A stretch of DNA of 64,000 nucleotides from Xenorhabdus khoisanae (GCF_001037465.1 NZ_LFCV01000013.1:1-64000); one strand, 5' to 3'; counted from the stretch's first letter, positions 18,223 through 25,852 are shown. Made by a program: numbers and translations. Notes: generated by a model from the letters alone, not told the origin.

Positions 18223-18261
18223 TTAGGATAGGTTAACTACAATATCCTGCCATAATCCTAA
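18223..18261. promoter_or_regulatory. Dyad symmetry upstream of the major capsid gene
   Basis: TTAGGAT at 18223-18229 and ATCCTAA at 18255-18261 form an inverted repeat 54 bp upstream of the capsid start, with an inner GGATA/TATCC pair. It could be an activator site for late transcription. A clear -10/-35 pair was not found. Confidence 0.35.
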
Positions 18262-18291
18262 CGCCGTGTTTTTTTGTATTTTTTCCAAAAA

Positions 18292-18308
18292 AAATCATTT
18301 AGAATTTT
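18292..18308 (-). promoter_or_regulatory. Copy a of the dispersed AAATTCTAAAT motif
   Basis: On the minus strand the site reads AAAATTCTAAATGATTT and continues into a T-rich tail. It lies 123 bp upstream of the leftward capsid gene and 42 bp upstream of the rightward gene at 18350. It is nearly identical to the site at 45163. Confidence 0.6.
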
Positions 18309-18349
18309 CAGCAGTTAGTCTAATTGAGTTAATAGTAAATAAGGAAATT

Positions 18350-18766
18350 ATGAGCTATCGCGTTTACCTGACATATGACAACGGTCGCCAGAGTCATCTA
18401 TACTTCACACGCGACAGAAAGGTGATCCATCAACATATTGAATCCGTGTTGACCGATGCTGATTTGCGCGAAACAGCGAAAGAAATTGTGCTTGAATACA
18501 AAAATAGGCTCTTGTTTAGCTTCAGTATGCGTGATGTGGACGATAAAACGATGGGGAAGATCCCTTGGCCGAAGTTGGGTAAGAAGCGCACCTTGAAAAC
18601 CCCGAAAATTGCGTCTTTGTCGATGCCGACCCAGATGTATGCGTTCTTACAGGAAATAGGGGGAGGAAGTGCCAGTAAGGGGATTCAGGAGATGTGTCTG
18701 GAAAAAATGGGCGATAAAGCCCCGATGGATGACATGTTTTACCATTGGCGTGATAGTTCATCATAA
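18350..18766 (+). CDS. Unknown phage protein, 138 residues
   Basis: The start is set at the ATG at 18350 (MSYRVYLTYDNGRQSHLYFT) because AAGG lies 9 bases upstream, whereas the frame open further upstream would run through the motif site at 18292. The protein is soluble, with a basic central part (PKLGKKRTLKTPKIASLSMP). It faces away from the capsid operon, so it is probably expressed early or in the prophage. I do not recognise the family. Confidence 0.6.
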   Translation: MSYRVYLTYDNGRQSHLYFTRDRKVIHQHIESVLTDADLRETAKEIVLEYKNRLLFSFSMRDVDDKTMGKIPWPKLGKKRTLKTPKIASLSMPTQMYAFLQEIGGGSASKGIQEMCLEKMGDKAPMDDMFYHWRDSSS

Positions 18767-18970
18767 GTGCGGGCCGTTAATGGATAAATACTGCAACATG
18801 CTCGGCATGGCTCAGGATCACAGCGGATTGAACCGACAGACAAATCTTCCAGCCTAAAATACCGGCTATGATAGAAATGCCCACATGATGATTCAGTTGG
18901 TATAGAGTTAACTTTCATGTGTTATATCTACAAAAGCAAATCAGAAAACAACAAAACGAAGGGGCTATAA

Positions 18971-19246
18971 ATGGAAGACAGGCTAAAATTTAAAGCGTTT
19001 ATTCAGAGACATGACCCAGAGTTCGTTGAGTTTTGGGATTGGAAGGCCGGTAATCTTCTTAAAGAGAAAGTCGAAGAGAAGATAGATCTATTAAGCCCAG
19101 GTGAAAAACACATGCTTAAATTTTATCTTGGTGTTTGGACGCGTGATAATGAATATAATTTCGATTTTATTCAAGCCATGCGTTACCTCGATGACAAACA
19201 TTCCTCTGCTATTCGTGAATGGGTGAATAACCCGATCTGGCCTTAA
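18971..19246 (+). CDS. Stand-alone domain related to the carboxyl half of the regulator at 33658
   Basis: This 91-residue protein (EFVEFWDWKAG, LSPGEKHMLKFYLGVWTRDN, REWVNNPIWP) aligns along its length with the carboxyl half of the XRE regulator at 33658-34188 (NIAEFWNWHKRE, LSVSEKTLAKFFIFVWTSKN, ANWILEPFWP). It lacks the helix-turn-helix. A GAAGGGGC ribosome binding site supports the ATG at 18971. It may modulate the paired regulator by forming mixed oligomers, or it may be a remnant of one. The shared domain has no name I recognise. Confidence 0.65.
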   Translation: MEDRLKFKAFIQRHDPEFVEFWDWKAGNLLKEKVEEKIDLLSPGEKHMLKFYLGVWTRDNEYNFDFIQAMRYLDDKHSSAIREWVNNPIWP

Positions 19247-19276
19247 TAAGTTAGCTCAGGCTGAATCAGTCATATA

Positions 19277-19304
19277 GGGATCGGTTCCGGTAGGGGGCGA
19301 TCCC
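19277..19304. terminator. Stem-loop between convergent genes
   Basis: GGGATCG at 19277-19283 pairs with CGATCCC at 19298-19304 around a 14-base loop, followed on the plus strand by an AT-rich stretch ending TTTATTT. It lies between the rightward gene ending at 19246 and the leftward ner-like gene ending at 19315, so it probably terminates transcription. Confidence 0.6.
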
Positions 19305-19314
19305 GATTATTGCT

Positions 19315-19533
19315 TTATTTCTGAATCTTTCCCTCGTATCGACTCGGCCAGATTTCTGACGGATGCACGCCGATATGTTCTGCAATGAGCCGCTGGCCTT
19401 TCGGATAGCGACGGTGTATAGCATTTTGTAACGTCGCTGAACTCAAACCAGATCGGCGTGATAACTCAGATAAACTGATCCCTGTTTTGCGTACTGCGGC
19501 TACAATATCAGCGGGATGCCAATCACTCTTCAT
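19315..19533 (-). CDS. Ner/Nlp-type DNA-binding regulator
   Basis: This 72-residue protein is a complete Ner-type helix-turn-helix protein: DWHPADIVAAVRKTGISLSE, then SRRSGLSSATLQNAIHRRYP and GVHPSEIWPSRY. Ner of phage Mu represses early transcription, and host Nlp (SfsB) belongs to the same family. It is transcribed leftward, opposite to the XRE repressor at 19827, with about 290 bp between the two starts. That divergent arrangement suggests a small regulatory switch controlled from 19534-19826. Confidence 0.85.
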   Translation of the reverse strand: MKSDWHPADIVAAVRKTGISLSELSRRSGLSSATLQNAIHRRYPKGQRLIAEHIGVHPSEIWPSRYEGKIQK

Positions 19534-19826
19534 AATCAGCCCTTATTTTAGCGTCATTAATGAATATTCCAGAATAAGTGTAGCCAGTAACCGATAAAAT
19601 GGTAAAACGCCCATTTCCCCGAACGCCGCCTAAAGATAATGTAGAGATAAAATAGGTTTAAACAGCAGGGAAATGCGAGTCGTTACCCATCGCATCTTGT
19701 TAAATTTTTCTGCCAAAAAGTCCATGAAATGAAAAAGGTCACATTGATATTATTTTCTACAATTGATATCTATAAAAGAGTAAATCGATAGTAATACCTT
19801 AATTTTAGGCAGTTATGGGAGATCTT
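19534..19826. promoter_or_regulatory. Divergent regulatory region between ner-like and XRE genes
   Basis: This 293-bp AT-rich interval separates two divergent DNA-binding regulators and carries no gene. It contains two TTGATA-type -35 candidates near 19745 and 19763 and AT-rich -10 candidates before the rightward gene. No single convincing promoter or operator could be fixed by eye. Confidence 0.4.
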
Positions 19827-20222
19827 ATGGTTCATTCTATTTGTAGAAATGTAGGTGAACGTATCAGAAAACAGCGAAAAAAGAAGGGGGTAACAACCCA
19901 ATATTTGGCTGAAAGAATGGGCCTTTCCCAACAGCAAGTAGCTAGGTTTGAGAAAGGGATCAATAAAATCAATGTGGGTTATCTTGCTATAATCGCCCGT
20001 GAATTAAATACGCCTATTAGCTGGTTTTTTTCCGATTGTTATGCTGACTTAGAAGATAAAGATTTCCCTTCTAATTTAGCAGGCAGTGAAACCAGTATTA
20101 CTTCATATGAACTGGCGAAAGATGTAGAGCTAAAAGAACAAATTGATCAAATTTGGTCGAGATTAACATATAAGCAACGTCGAACTCTGATATTACGTTT
20201 GAATGAGTTACTCAATGACTAA
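19827..20222 (+). CDS. XRE-family transcriptional regulator
   Basis: The product is 131 residues from the ATG at 19827, chosen over the ATG 12 bases upstream because GGGAG lies 6 bases before it. Residues about 5-65 form an XRE helix-turn-helix (GERIRKQRKKKGVTTQYLAE, MGLSQQQVARFEKGINKINV). The amino half is paralogous to the regulator at 33658 (SQQQLSRYERGTNKIG, TPIGWFF), but the carboxyl half differs. It is probably a repressor acting with the divergent Ner-like protein. Whether it is the main immunity repressor is unknown. Confidence 0.75.
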   Translation: MVHSICRNVGERIRKQRKKKGVTTQYLAERMGLSQQQVARFEKGINKINVGYLAIIARELNTPISWFFSDCYADLEDKDFPSNLAGSETSITSYELAKDVELKEQIDQIWSRLTYKQRRTLILRLNELLND

Positions 20223-20232
20223 TATCGGTATT

Positions 20233-20271
20233 GCTGATTTTAGTATAAATACCAGTATTTATACTATCAGC
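20233..20271. repeat. Long AT-rich inverted repeat after the XRE gene
   Basis: GCTGAT plus AGTATAAATAC on the left is mirrored by GTATTTATACT plus ATCAGC on the right, with a 3-base bulge in the left arm. It begins 11 bp after the regulator stop codon. It lacks a T-run, so it could be an operator, a recombination core or a weak terminator. Confidence 0.6.
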
Positions 20272-20451
20272 ATAATTCTACTCATAGACATTGACAACCG
20301 AATAATCCTAATCTCAATGAGTACTAAATCAGGAACAAGATTTAGTACTTGTAGACACAACGGCTAATCAGTGCGTAGCCAGAGCTTTATAGAAATTAGG
20401 GTTGTCTTGGATGATAGCTAACACCTTTGCTGCGAGTCCTGTCGGAGACAG

Positions 20452-20751
20452 TTATAGCTTCGCATTCATCTCATTTGTTCGTTGATTCTTACTATTACAC
20501 TCTGCCAGCGACCGCCTAACTTTTTCCTTATAAACCACATTATCCCCCCAAAGCGCCGTGTTGTCGGCTGGTAGGGTACACATCACCGCTTTTATAGCGG
20601 GTGGTCGTTTAGTTTCCATCCGCTTTTCAACCACCATAACGCCGGTTGAAGTCGGCTGTGCGTTGGTGTTGCAACCGGATAATGTCATCAGGCATACGCT
20701 GATTAGCGCACTGAGCATGAGCCAGCATGGTTTTAAATTGTCTGATAGCAC
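20452..20751 (-). CDS. Rz1: Rz1-like outer-membrane spanin lipoprotein
   Basis: The protein has 99 residues from a GTG at 20751; an ATG at 20718 is an equally possible start. A hydrophobic signal ends in the lipobox LSGC, so the mature protein would be a lipoprotein with a QPTSTG start. Its first part lies inside the Rz gene in another frame, the classic overlapping spanin arrangement. Outer and inner spanins together disrupt the outer membrane at the end of the lytic cycle. The mature part is longer than that of lambda Rz1. Confidence 0.75.
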   Translation of the reverse strand: MLSDNLKPCWLMLSALISVCLMTLSGCNTNAQPTSTGVMVVEKRMETKRPPAIKAVMCTLPADNTALWGDNVVYKEKVRRSLAECNSKNQRTNEMNAKL

Positions 20752-21079
20752 TATTACTTTCCTCTTGTTGCTGCTTAATTTCTTTCTCTAAATTTTTCTG
20801 AGATTCTTCTAATTCAATTAACCGGTTATCGCGTGCGGCAATATCACCATTCAGGAGGCGTATATTTTCATTTTGAGAACCGATAACGGTTTTTAGGCTG
20901 TTATTCTCATTGGATAATACAGAATTAGCCTTATTTAGCGCTGTAACACTCTTTGTGAGGCTTTCGTATTTGCTGTAGGCAAGATATCCGCCAAGACAGA
21001 GAGCACCCAGTATCATGCCAATGCAGCCGAATTTGAGTGATTTTACGGTAGAAAATGGACTCATCCCGCCAAGTAACAT
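20627..21079 (-). CDS. Rz: Rz-like inner-membrane spanin
   Basis: This 150-residue protein has one amino-terminal membrane segment at about residues 17-36 (FGCIGMILGALCLGGYLAYS) followed by a long coiled-coil region, the layout of an inner-membrane spanin. AGGAG 7 bases upstream supports the ATG at 21079. The Rz1-like gene overlaps its end in a different frame. No holin or endolysin gene is next to it in this window, so the lysis genes are split, as they are in P1. Confidence 0.8.
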   Translation of the reverse strand: MLLGGMSPFSTVKSLKFGCIGMILGALCLGGYLAYSKYESLTKSVTALNKANSVLSNENNSLKTVIGSQNENIRLLNGDIAARDNRLIELEESQKNLEKEIKQQQEESNSAIRQFKTMLAHAQCANQRMPDDIIRLQHQRTADFNRRYGG

Positions 21080-21087
21080 GATGGCTC

Positions 21088-21834
21088 CTATGACAATGCC
21101 GAAATGACAGATGCAGGCGTCACTGCTTTTAAGGCATCAACCATGACAGGGCTTTCAATCAAACCGGAAATGATTGAAACGCTGACGGCATCACTAAAGG
21201 ATTTTTGCGCGTGATTGGCAGAATCATTAGCCTGAGTTGCTAATCGATTAATGGCCTCCGTTGCTTTATTCAGGCTGTCCAGCGAACGTGCTAATGCTTC
21301 GGCGGCGTGGTTAAGCCTGCTCGTCTGCTCGTCAGTCAGTCTTGAAACAAGACCACCAGCCCCAAGGCTATTAGCCAAGATTGGATTGATCTCATCCATT
21401 GCCGCCTTGATATCGCCAGTTTGGATGCCTGCAACAAGCTGGTTTTGTACGGTGGTGATTTCGGTATCAGCAATAGCCTCAATCAAATGAAATGGGGTAC
21501 TGTCAGGTAAAAGGTTGCCTTTTAAATAACATGTCCAGCCAATCCGCATTTGGATCAATTGGGACGGATTTTGATAGCTATTGATTGCATTATGGAAAGC
21601 ATTTGCCGCGTTTGCAGAAACCGTTAATTTGCCGATGGCATCAGTGATCTTGCTCAAGGCGTGAGTTACTGACGCTGGATAGGTCGTTTCCTTCTTCACG
21701 AGTTTACGAAGCGATGAGGCTTTTTCGATGGCACTGGCTGCTGTCGATTTGGATATGGTCAGTGCGGCTGGTGGGTGTAGTCCTTCAGCGCCCAACGCCC
21801 TGAATGCGGCGATTTGTTTTTCATTGTCTAACAT
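21088..21834 (-). CDS. Unknown helical protein between PAAR and spanin genes
   Basis: The 248-residue product is mainly helical and alanine-rich, with a coiled-coil-like part (SLDSLNKATEAINRLATQAN) and no clear membrane segment or signal peptide. It starts 1 base after the PAAR gene ends and stops 8 bases before the Rz start, so it belongs to one leftward operon (rdgC-dam-PAAR-this-Rz). I do not recognise the family. A virion or lysis-linked role is suggested only by position. Confidence 0.6.
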   Translation of the reverse strand: MLDNEKQIAAFRALGAEGLHPPAALTISKSTAASAIEKASSLRKLVKKETTYPASVTHALSKITDAIGKLTVSANAANAFHNAINSYQNPSQLIQMRIGWTCYLKGNLLPDSTPFHLIEAIADTEITTVQNQLVAGIQTGDIKAAMDEINPILANSLGAGGLVSRLTDEQTSRLNHAAEALARSLDSLNKATEAINRLATQANDSANHAQKSFSDAVSVSIISGLIESPVMVDALKAVTPASVISALS

Positions 21835-21835
21835 A

Positions 21836-22120
21836 TTAACTCACCTTAAAAGAAGCGTCCCCAGACACCACAACAGAGCCACACGAAACCGGATCATCAA
21901 CACAACAAATGGCTTTCCCGTTCACCGTAAACCACGGTCTTGTGCTGATGGCTGTTCCATTATGCGTACTGTTACTATCAGAGTGATCAGGAAATACATT
22001 CCCGTCTACAAGCACAGGAATACCATTGATTTTTACCAGAGCTTCACCTTCAGATGAAGGGCGGGGCGGAAATCCACCGTGCCCGGAACAAATCGAATTC
22101 TGAGTACCAACGGCTGACAT
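21836..22120 (-). CDS. PAAR-repeat spike tip protein
   Basis: This 94-residue protein carries a PAAR-like fold: HGGFPPRPSSEGEALVKING followed by VLVDGNVFPDHSD, a DP-rich turn and a final GDASFKV. Such proteins form the sharp tip on the trimeric spike of contractile tails. GGAAGG before the ATG at 22120 supports this start over the upstream ATG at 22141, which lies inside dam. It probably caps the OB-fold spike encoded at 25853-26461. Confidence 0.75.
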   Translation of the reverse strand: MSAVGTQNSICSGHGGFPPRPSSEGEALVKINGIPVLVDGNVFPDHSDSNSTHNGTAISTRPWFTVNGKAICCVDDPVSCGSVVVSGDASFKVS

Positions 22121-22122
22121 GT

Positions 22123-22965
22123 TTAACCTTCCATAAAACAAATGAGATCGCTTATTGCACCACGAGTTGCACTTTTACAACTTATCGTTCTGCGCGCATT
22201 GAGCGGATGTATTTTGAATCTCAGGGACTCGTACATTTCACGGATTTTTGGCGCTGAACTATTGGTCATGACGATATGCGCCCCACGTTGATGAGCATGA
22301 ACCAGTTCGTTTGCCAGTGTGCATTGATCTTGGAATGTGAATCCACCCGCGACATAGTTTGTGAATCCGGTCGTGTCTGGCAGGGGTTCATAGGGCGGAT
22401 CGCAAAATATCACATCTCCGGCCCCGGCACGGCGGATCGTGTCACTATAGTGGGCATGGGAAAATTCACAGCGGGGCGCAATGGAGGCAAAATGCGTTAG
22501 CTCCGCTTTAGGGAAATAAGGCGGTTTTTTGTAACGGCCATAGGCAACGTTATATTTTCCGTTTCGGTTATATCGGGTCAATCCGTTAAAACAGTGGCGG
22601 TTTAAGTACAAAAACGCCGCTGCCCGTTCCAATGATGTATAGCTCATGGCATTGAATTTTGCCCGCACATCCAGAAAGGCTTCTTGACTCTTGTTTTGCT
22701 TAAAAAAGCACTCTGCTTTATCGATCAGCACTTCATTGCTGGTGGTGGCTACCTGATAGAGATTAATCAGATCACGGTTAATATCTGCCAGTAGGTAACG
22801 CTCAAACCCCCCCGCATTCAGGAACACAGAGCCACCCCCGACAAAGGGCTCAATCAGGCGATTCCGGTGGGGCAAACGATGAAGGATTTGCTTGAGTACA
22901 GCATATTTTCCCCCCGCCCACTTCAGAAAAGGGCGATTGTATTCATTCACGGCTGGTTTACACAT
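22123..22965 (-). CDS. dam: DNA adenine methyltransferase (Dam family)
   Basis: The 280-residue product has the Dam layout: FLKWAGGK at residues 13-20 (AdoMet binding), FVGGGSVF (FxGxG motif), and DPPYEP near residues 189-194 (catalytic DPPY). Enzymes of this family methylate N6 of adenine in GATC. P1 also encodes a Dam activity, and methylation of GATC hexamers in its pac site is needed for cutting; a similar GATC cluster occurs here at 42367-42560. The start at 22965 has AGGGAAGG upstream and overlaps the rdgC stop. Confidence 0.9.
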   Translation of the reverse strand: MCKPAVNEYNRPFLKWAGGKYAVLKQILHRLPHRNRLIEPFVGGGSVFLNAGGFERYLLADINRDLINLYQVATTSNEVLIDKAECFFKQNKSQEAFLDVRAKFNAMSYTSLERAAAFLYLNRHCFNGLTRYNRNGKYNVAYGRYKKPPYFPKAELTHFASIAPRCEFSHAHYSDTIRRAGAGDVIFCDPPYEPLPDTTGFTNYVAGGFTFQDQCTLANELVHAHQRGAHIVMTNSSAPKIREMYESLRFKIHPLNARRTISCKSATRGAISDLICFMEG

Positions 22966-23890
22966 TGTCCTTCCCTGCATTCAGCAAGCCACCCATGGCA
23001 TTAAAAATGATGTTGTAGGCAATGCGTAGCTCATTCACCATTAAGATGAAATCTGCGTATTCGCGGGATAACTCGTCTTCTTCAGCATTATTTTGCGTTG
23101 AAAATTCATCACCAAACTGGAGTTTTTTGAATTTGCATGAATCGGTGAGTTCTAAATCAAATCCGAATTGCGTCTTAACATGAATGCCAAGTGTGCAAAC
23201 CTGACGGCCTTGATCTAACAGGATGGATACGGCTTCATCGTTGGTCAGCATATCTTCTTTGTTGAAACGGACTTCCCCATCGTCATAAATCAGATCGGCT
23301 TTTTTTATCTTTTCACTGAGGCGTAATTGGGCCGGAAGGGTATCCGCCTCTTTTAACCAGCCAGTCATCACCCGTTTAAATGGATTTGCGGTTGCAATAG
23401 GGATAACAGGCAGTGAGCCAAGTGTGCGGCGCAAAAGTGCGAGTACATGCTCCGCTGTACGGGGGGAGGTGGTATCTATTGAGATTAAACCGTTATCAAT
23501 GTCAATCCATATTTGAAGGGTACTTCGCTTCGGGAATGCACGAGGTAACAGTTCCTGGATAACGTCATCTTTGATTTGAGCTATTTCAGTACGGCGTAAC
23601 TTGCGACATTGCACAGACTCGAATTTATCACGCTTTGCATGAAGGTGTTCTTTGATAATTGCGGCTGGGAGGTCTTTACTCTCTCTCTCGGCCACAATAA
23701 GCAGGTTATTGCCGTGAACAAACATCGCTGGACGATCATCATCCATCAACCAGCCGATACGGGAAGCATCATGCGGGCCACAAGGAGAAAAAGCAAAATG
23801 CGGAATAAGGGCACGTAATTCATCTTCAGTGAGGTTTGGCACTTCTCGTGATAACTGGTAGATGAGCGCGTTTTTAAAAACCTTGAACAT
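22958..23890 (-). CDS. rdgC: Recombination-associated protein RdgC
   Basis: The protein is about 310 residues, the family length. It starts MFKVFKNALIYQLS and contains FAFSPCGPHDASRIGW, ERESKDLPAAIIKEHL, TSPRTAEHVLALLRR and QVCTLGIHV, all typical of RdgC. RdgC forms a ring on double-stranded DNA and inhibits RecA; phage-borne copies may protect or regulate recombination of the phage DNA. It is the first gene of the operon with dam and the PAAR gene. A copy of the dispersed motif lies 54 bp upstream. Confidence 0.92.
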   Translation of the reverse strand: MFKVFKNALIYQLSREVPNLTEDELRALIPHFAFSPCGPHDASRIGWLMDDDRPAMFVHGNNLLIVAERESKDLPAAIIKEHLHAKRDKFESVQCRKLRRTEIAQIKDDVIQELLPRAFPKRSTLQIWIDIDNGLISIDTTSPRTAEHVLALLRRTLGSLPVIPIATANPFKRVMTGWLKEADTLPAQLRLSEKIKKADLIYDDGEVRFNKEDMLTNDEAVSILLDQGRQVCTLGIHVKTQFGFDLELTDSCKFKKLQFGDEFSTQNNAEEDELSREYADFILMVNELRIAYNIIFNAMGGLLNAGKDNV

Positions 23891-23943
23891 CAAAGTGATA
23901 CCTATTTAGCCATTTGGGTATCGATTGTAACAAAAATAAAAAA

Positions 23944-23957
23944 GTATTTAGAATTTT
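23944..23957 (-). promoter_or_regulatory. Copy b of the dispersed AAATTCTAAAT motif, upstream of rdgC
   Basis: Read on the minus strand the site is AAAATTCTAAATAC followed by TTTTTTATTT. It points toward rdgC, whose start is 54 bp away, and has the same layout as the copy before the dUTPase-like gene. Confidence 0.6.
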
Positions 23958-23991
23958 GTGTAATGGTAAAACACATAACCATTTTCTTACA

Positions 23992-24046
23992 GTTTACATC
24001 TTGTAAACCATGACGCTCAGTGTTACAGTGTTTACATTATGTAAAC
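23992..24046 (+). promoter_or_regulatory. higBA promoter with paired operators
   Basis: Two 17-bp palindromes, GTTTACATCTTGTAAAC at 23992 and GTTTACATTATGTAAAC at 24030, lie 38 bp apart. A promoter TTGTAA (24001-24006), 17 bp, TACAGT (24024-24029) sits between them. They probably bind the HigA antitoxin and autoregulate the operon. Confidence 0.75.
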
Positions 24047-24059
24047 GGAGTGGGTGGGT

Positions 24060-24306
24060 ATGCACGTTATTTCCAAGGAGCCATTTGATAAAGAATTTTG
24101 ATAGTCCTATGGAGCTACAAAAACTGTTTCCTCGCCTTGATAATTTTAAATACAGAAATAAATGGTGGGTAATAGACATAGGTGGGAACAACTTACGTAT
24201 GATCGCCTATATCAATTTCACAAATAAACGCTTCTACGTTAAGCACATAGCCACCCACAAAGAGTATGATAAATTAACAAAGAAATATCGGGAGACAAAA
24301 GAATGA
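24060..24306 (+). pseudogene. higB: higB toxin gene, disrupted by internal deletion and frameshift
   Basis: The ATG at 24060 starts MHVISKEPFDKEF and then meets a TGA at 24099. In the next frame the sequence continues as NFDSPMELQKLFPRLDNFKY, then RNKWWVIDIGGNNLRMIAYI and HIATHKEYDKLTKKYRETKE, an intact carboxyl part of a HigB-type mRNA interferase. Compared with family members, about 20 residues between the two parts seem to be missing, so a small deletion probably broke the frame. The downstream antitoxin is intact. A shortened product from an internal start is possible but unlikely to be active. Confidence 0.75.
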
Positions 24307-24722
24307 TAAGAGAACCTGCCAAAGCCATTCAAGCAGCTACAGCCTTGGTTGCCGCTATTCCCTTTTTAGGAAATAGCGCTTCTGAAAATGACTACAGAGA
24401 TGCGCTGGCAATGGTTGAATATCTCATCGAAAATGATGCTGAGAGTCCATTGATCGATATATTGGCTGCAAAAATAGCGGAGTATGAAAACAATAGCGAA
24501 CATTTTGCTGAGTTTAACAAAGCAGTTGAAAATATGCCTACTGGCGTAGCTGCTTTGCGTGTATTGATGGATCAGCATGGCCTGTCGTACTCAGATTTGA
24601 AAAAAGAGATTGGCTCAAAATCACTTATCAGCCAAATTTTTTCTGGCAAACGCTCATTAACTATTGCACATATTAAGGCACTTTCCGAACGTTTTGATGT
24701 GAAGCCAGATATCTTTCTCTGA
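24303..24722 (+). CDS. higA: HigA-type antitoxin
   Basis: The product has 139 residues. The amino half (AALVAAIPFLGNSASENDYR, ALAMVEYLIEND) is the usual HigA region, and the carboxyl half is a helix-turn-helix (GLSYSDLKKEIGSKSLISQI, SGKRSLTIAHIKAL). It overlaps the higB stop as ATGA, so it was translated with the toxin. HigA binds both the toxin and the operators upstream. With the toxin broken it may persist as a regulator or as protection against other HigB proteins. Confidence 0.85.
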   Translation: MIREPAKAIQAATALVAAIPFLGNSASENDYRDALAMVEYLIENDAESPLIDILAAKIAEYENNSEHFAEFNKAVENMPTGVAALRVLMDQHGLSYSDLKKEIGSKSLISQIFSGKRSLTIAHIKALSERFDVKPDIFL

Positions 24723-24758
24723 GAGAAGATAAGCCTTAAATAAGCAGGAGAAAAAATT

Positions 24759-25010
24759 ATGACTAAAAATGAAAAGCAGTTTGTTGAAGATATGATTCGC
24801 CAGCGCGGTATAGACTTTGTGCGTATTGGCATGATGGTCGAGGTGTATGGTGATATTGGGACTATTACCGGTATGAATAGTAGTGCAAACCTTGATGTTG
24901 TTTTTGCTAATCAACAGAAATATGGCAAGCACTCGCATAACTGCCACCCTACAGCCAATATTAAATATTTTGATAATCAAGGTAAGGTCATTGCCTCTTA
25001 TCCTGAATAA
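24759..25010 (+). CDS. Small unknown protein with KOW-like turn
   Basis: This 83-residue protein has RIGMMVEVYGDIGTITGMNS followed by ANLDVVFANQQKYGKHSHNC, which resembles small beta-barrel phage proteins in which a G-x-G-x-I turn is followed by a histidine/cysteine block. GGAGAAAAAATT precedes the ATG. It lies downstream of higA in the same direction and may share its promoter. Function unknown. Confidence 0.65.
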   Translation: MTKNEKQFVEDMIRQRGIDFVRIGMMVEVYGDIGTITGMNSSANLDVVFANQQKYGKHSHNCHPTANIKYFDNQGKVIASYPE

Positions 25011-25022
25011 ATCCCTATTAGC

Positions 25023-25083
25023 GGTGACTTCCCCCTGAGATTTTATTGTCGTTTTGCCGCCTTATTCAGAAAAAAATCACCGG
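25023..25083 (-). repeat. Degenerate 60-bp copy of the 3' part of the spike gene
   Basis: The segment repeats 25912-25970 almost exactly (shared plus-strand block CCCCCTGAGATTTTATTGTC, then GTTTTGCCGCC and TTCAGAAAAAAATCACCGG) with one base missing. Both copies have the same orientation and flank the mazEF module. Confidence 0.85.
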
Positions 25084-25099
25084 TCGAGTATCGACAAAG

Positions 25100-25147
25100 T
25101 TGACACTTAAAATTACAATTGATAGTGTATCTTCATTGTTGATACAT
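25100..25147 (+). promoter_or_regulatory. mazEF promoter and operator
   Basis: TTGACA at 25100-25105 and TAGTGT at 25123-25128 are 17 bp apart. An inverted repeat TGTATC/GATACA at 25127-25147 overlaps the start region, a likely site for MazE autoregulation. Confidence 0.7.
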
Positions 25148-25160
25148 TGAGGGTTTAAAA

Positions 25161-25406
25161 ATGGCACAAGTAGTCGTGAAAAAATGGGGCAACAGCCCAT
25201 CAGTACGCCTTCCGGTAGCTATCATGCAAGCTGCCTCACTAAATGTTGATGATATTGTTGATATTGCTGTCGAAGATGGGCGAATTATTATTATTCCAGT
25301 AAAGGCGAAAGAGTATTCTCTCGATACGCTATTAGCCGGAATCACACCGGAAAACATTCATGAAAAAATGGATTTTGGTTTTCCAGTGGGTAAGGAATTG
25401 ATCTGA
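25161..25406 (+). CDS. mazE: MazE/PemI-type antitoxin
   Basis: The 81-residue protein has an AbrB/SpoVT-type amino domain (VVKKWGNSPSVRLPVAIMQA) and a toxin-neutralising tail (LLAGITPENIHEKMDFGFPV). It overlaps the toxin gene as TGATG, so the two are translationally coupled. It should bind DNA upstream as well as the toxin. The pair is a standard type II addiction module that would help retain a plasmid prophage. Confidence 0.9.
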   Translation: MAQVVVKKWGNSPSVRLPVAIMQAASLNVDDIVDIAVEDGRIIIIPVKAKEYSLDTLLAGITPENIHEKMDFGFPVGKELI

Positions 25407-25738
25407 TGGTTTCTCGTTTTGTGCCCGATTCCGGCGATATTATCTGGATTGACTTTGATCCAGTGACTGGACACGAACAGGGAGGCCATCGCCCCGCAGT
25501 AGTGCTGAGTCCATTTGCATATAACAATAAAGTGGGGTTACTCCTCTGTGTTCCTTGCACCACAAAGGCAAAAAACTATCCTTTTGAAGTTGAACTGTCA
25601 GGAAGCCGTGATAGTGTCGCCTTAGCCGACCAAGTAACATGCGTTGATTGGCGAGCCAGAACAGTGACAAAGAAAGGTCATGTTAATTCTTCAGAACTGG
25701 AAGACATAAGAGCTAAAGCAAAAGCGCTTATCGGATAA
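25406..25738 (+). CDS. mazF: MazF/PemK-type mRNA interferase toxin
   Basis: The protein has 110 residues with the family core GDIIWIDFDPVTGHEQGGHR followed by PAVVLSP, and a later VALADQVTCVDWRARTV. MazF enzymes cut mRNA at short sequences and stop growth when the antitoxin is lost. All core residues appear present and the length is normal, so the toxin should be active. The module is flanked by direct repeats derived from the spike gene. Confidence 0.9.
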   Translation: MVSRFVPDSGDIIWIDFDPVTGHEQGGHRPAVVLSPFAYNNKVGLLLCVPCTTKAKNYPFEVELSGSRDSVALADQVTCVDWRARTVTKKGHVNSSELEDIRAKAKALIG

Positions 25739-25780
25739 CGGGGTTTTTTATACCGGCTGACAAATGCGGGAGAAATAGGA

Positions 25781-25809
25781 GGGTTGACGCTCAGTGGAAC
25801 GTCAACCCC
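25781..25809. terminator. Stem-loop between mazF and the spike gene
   Basis: GGGTTGACG (25781-25789) pairs with CGTCAACCC (25800-25808) with a 10-base loop. The two genes converge on it. There is no long T-run, so its strength as an intrinsic terminator is uncertain. Confidence 0.55.
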
Positions 25810-25852
25810 TATCTGAATGGCGGGTAATGCTTCAATATGGGGTCATTAACTT

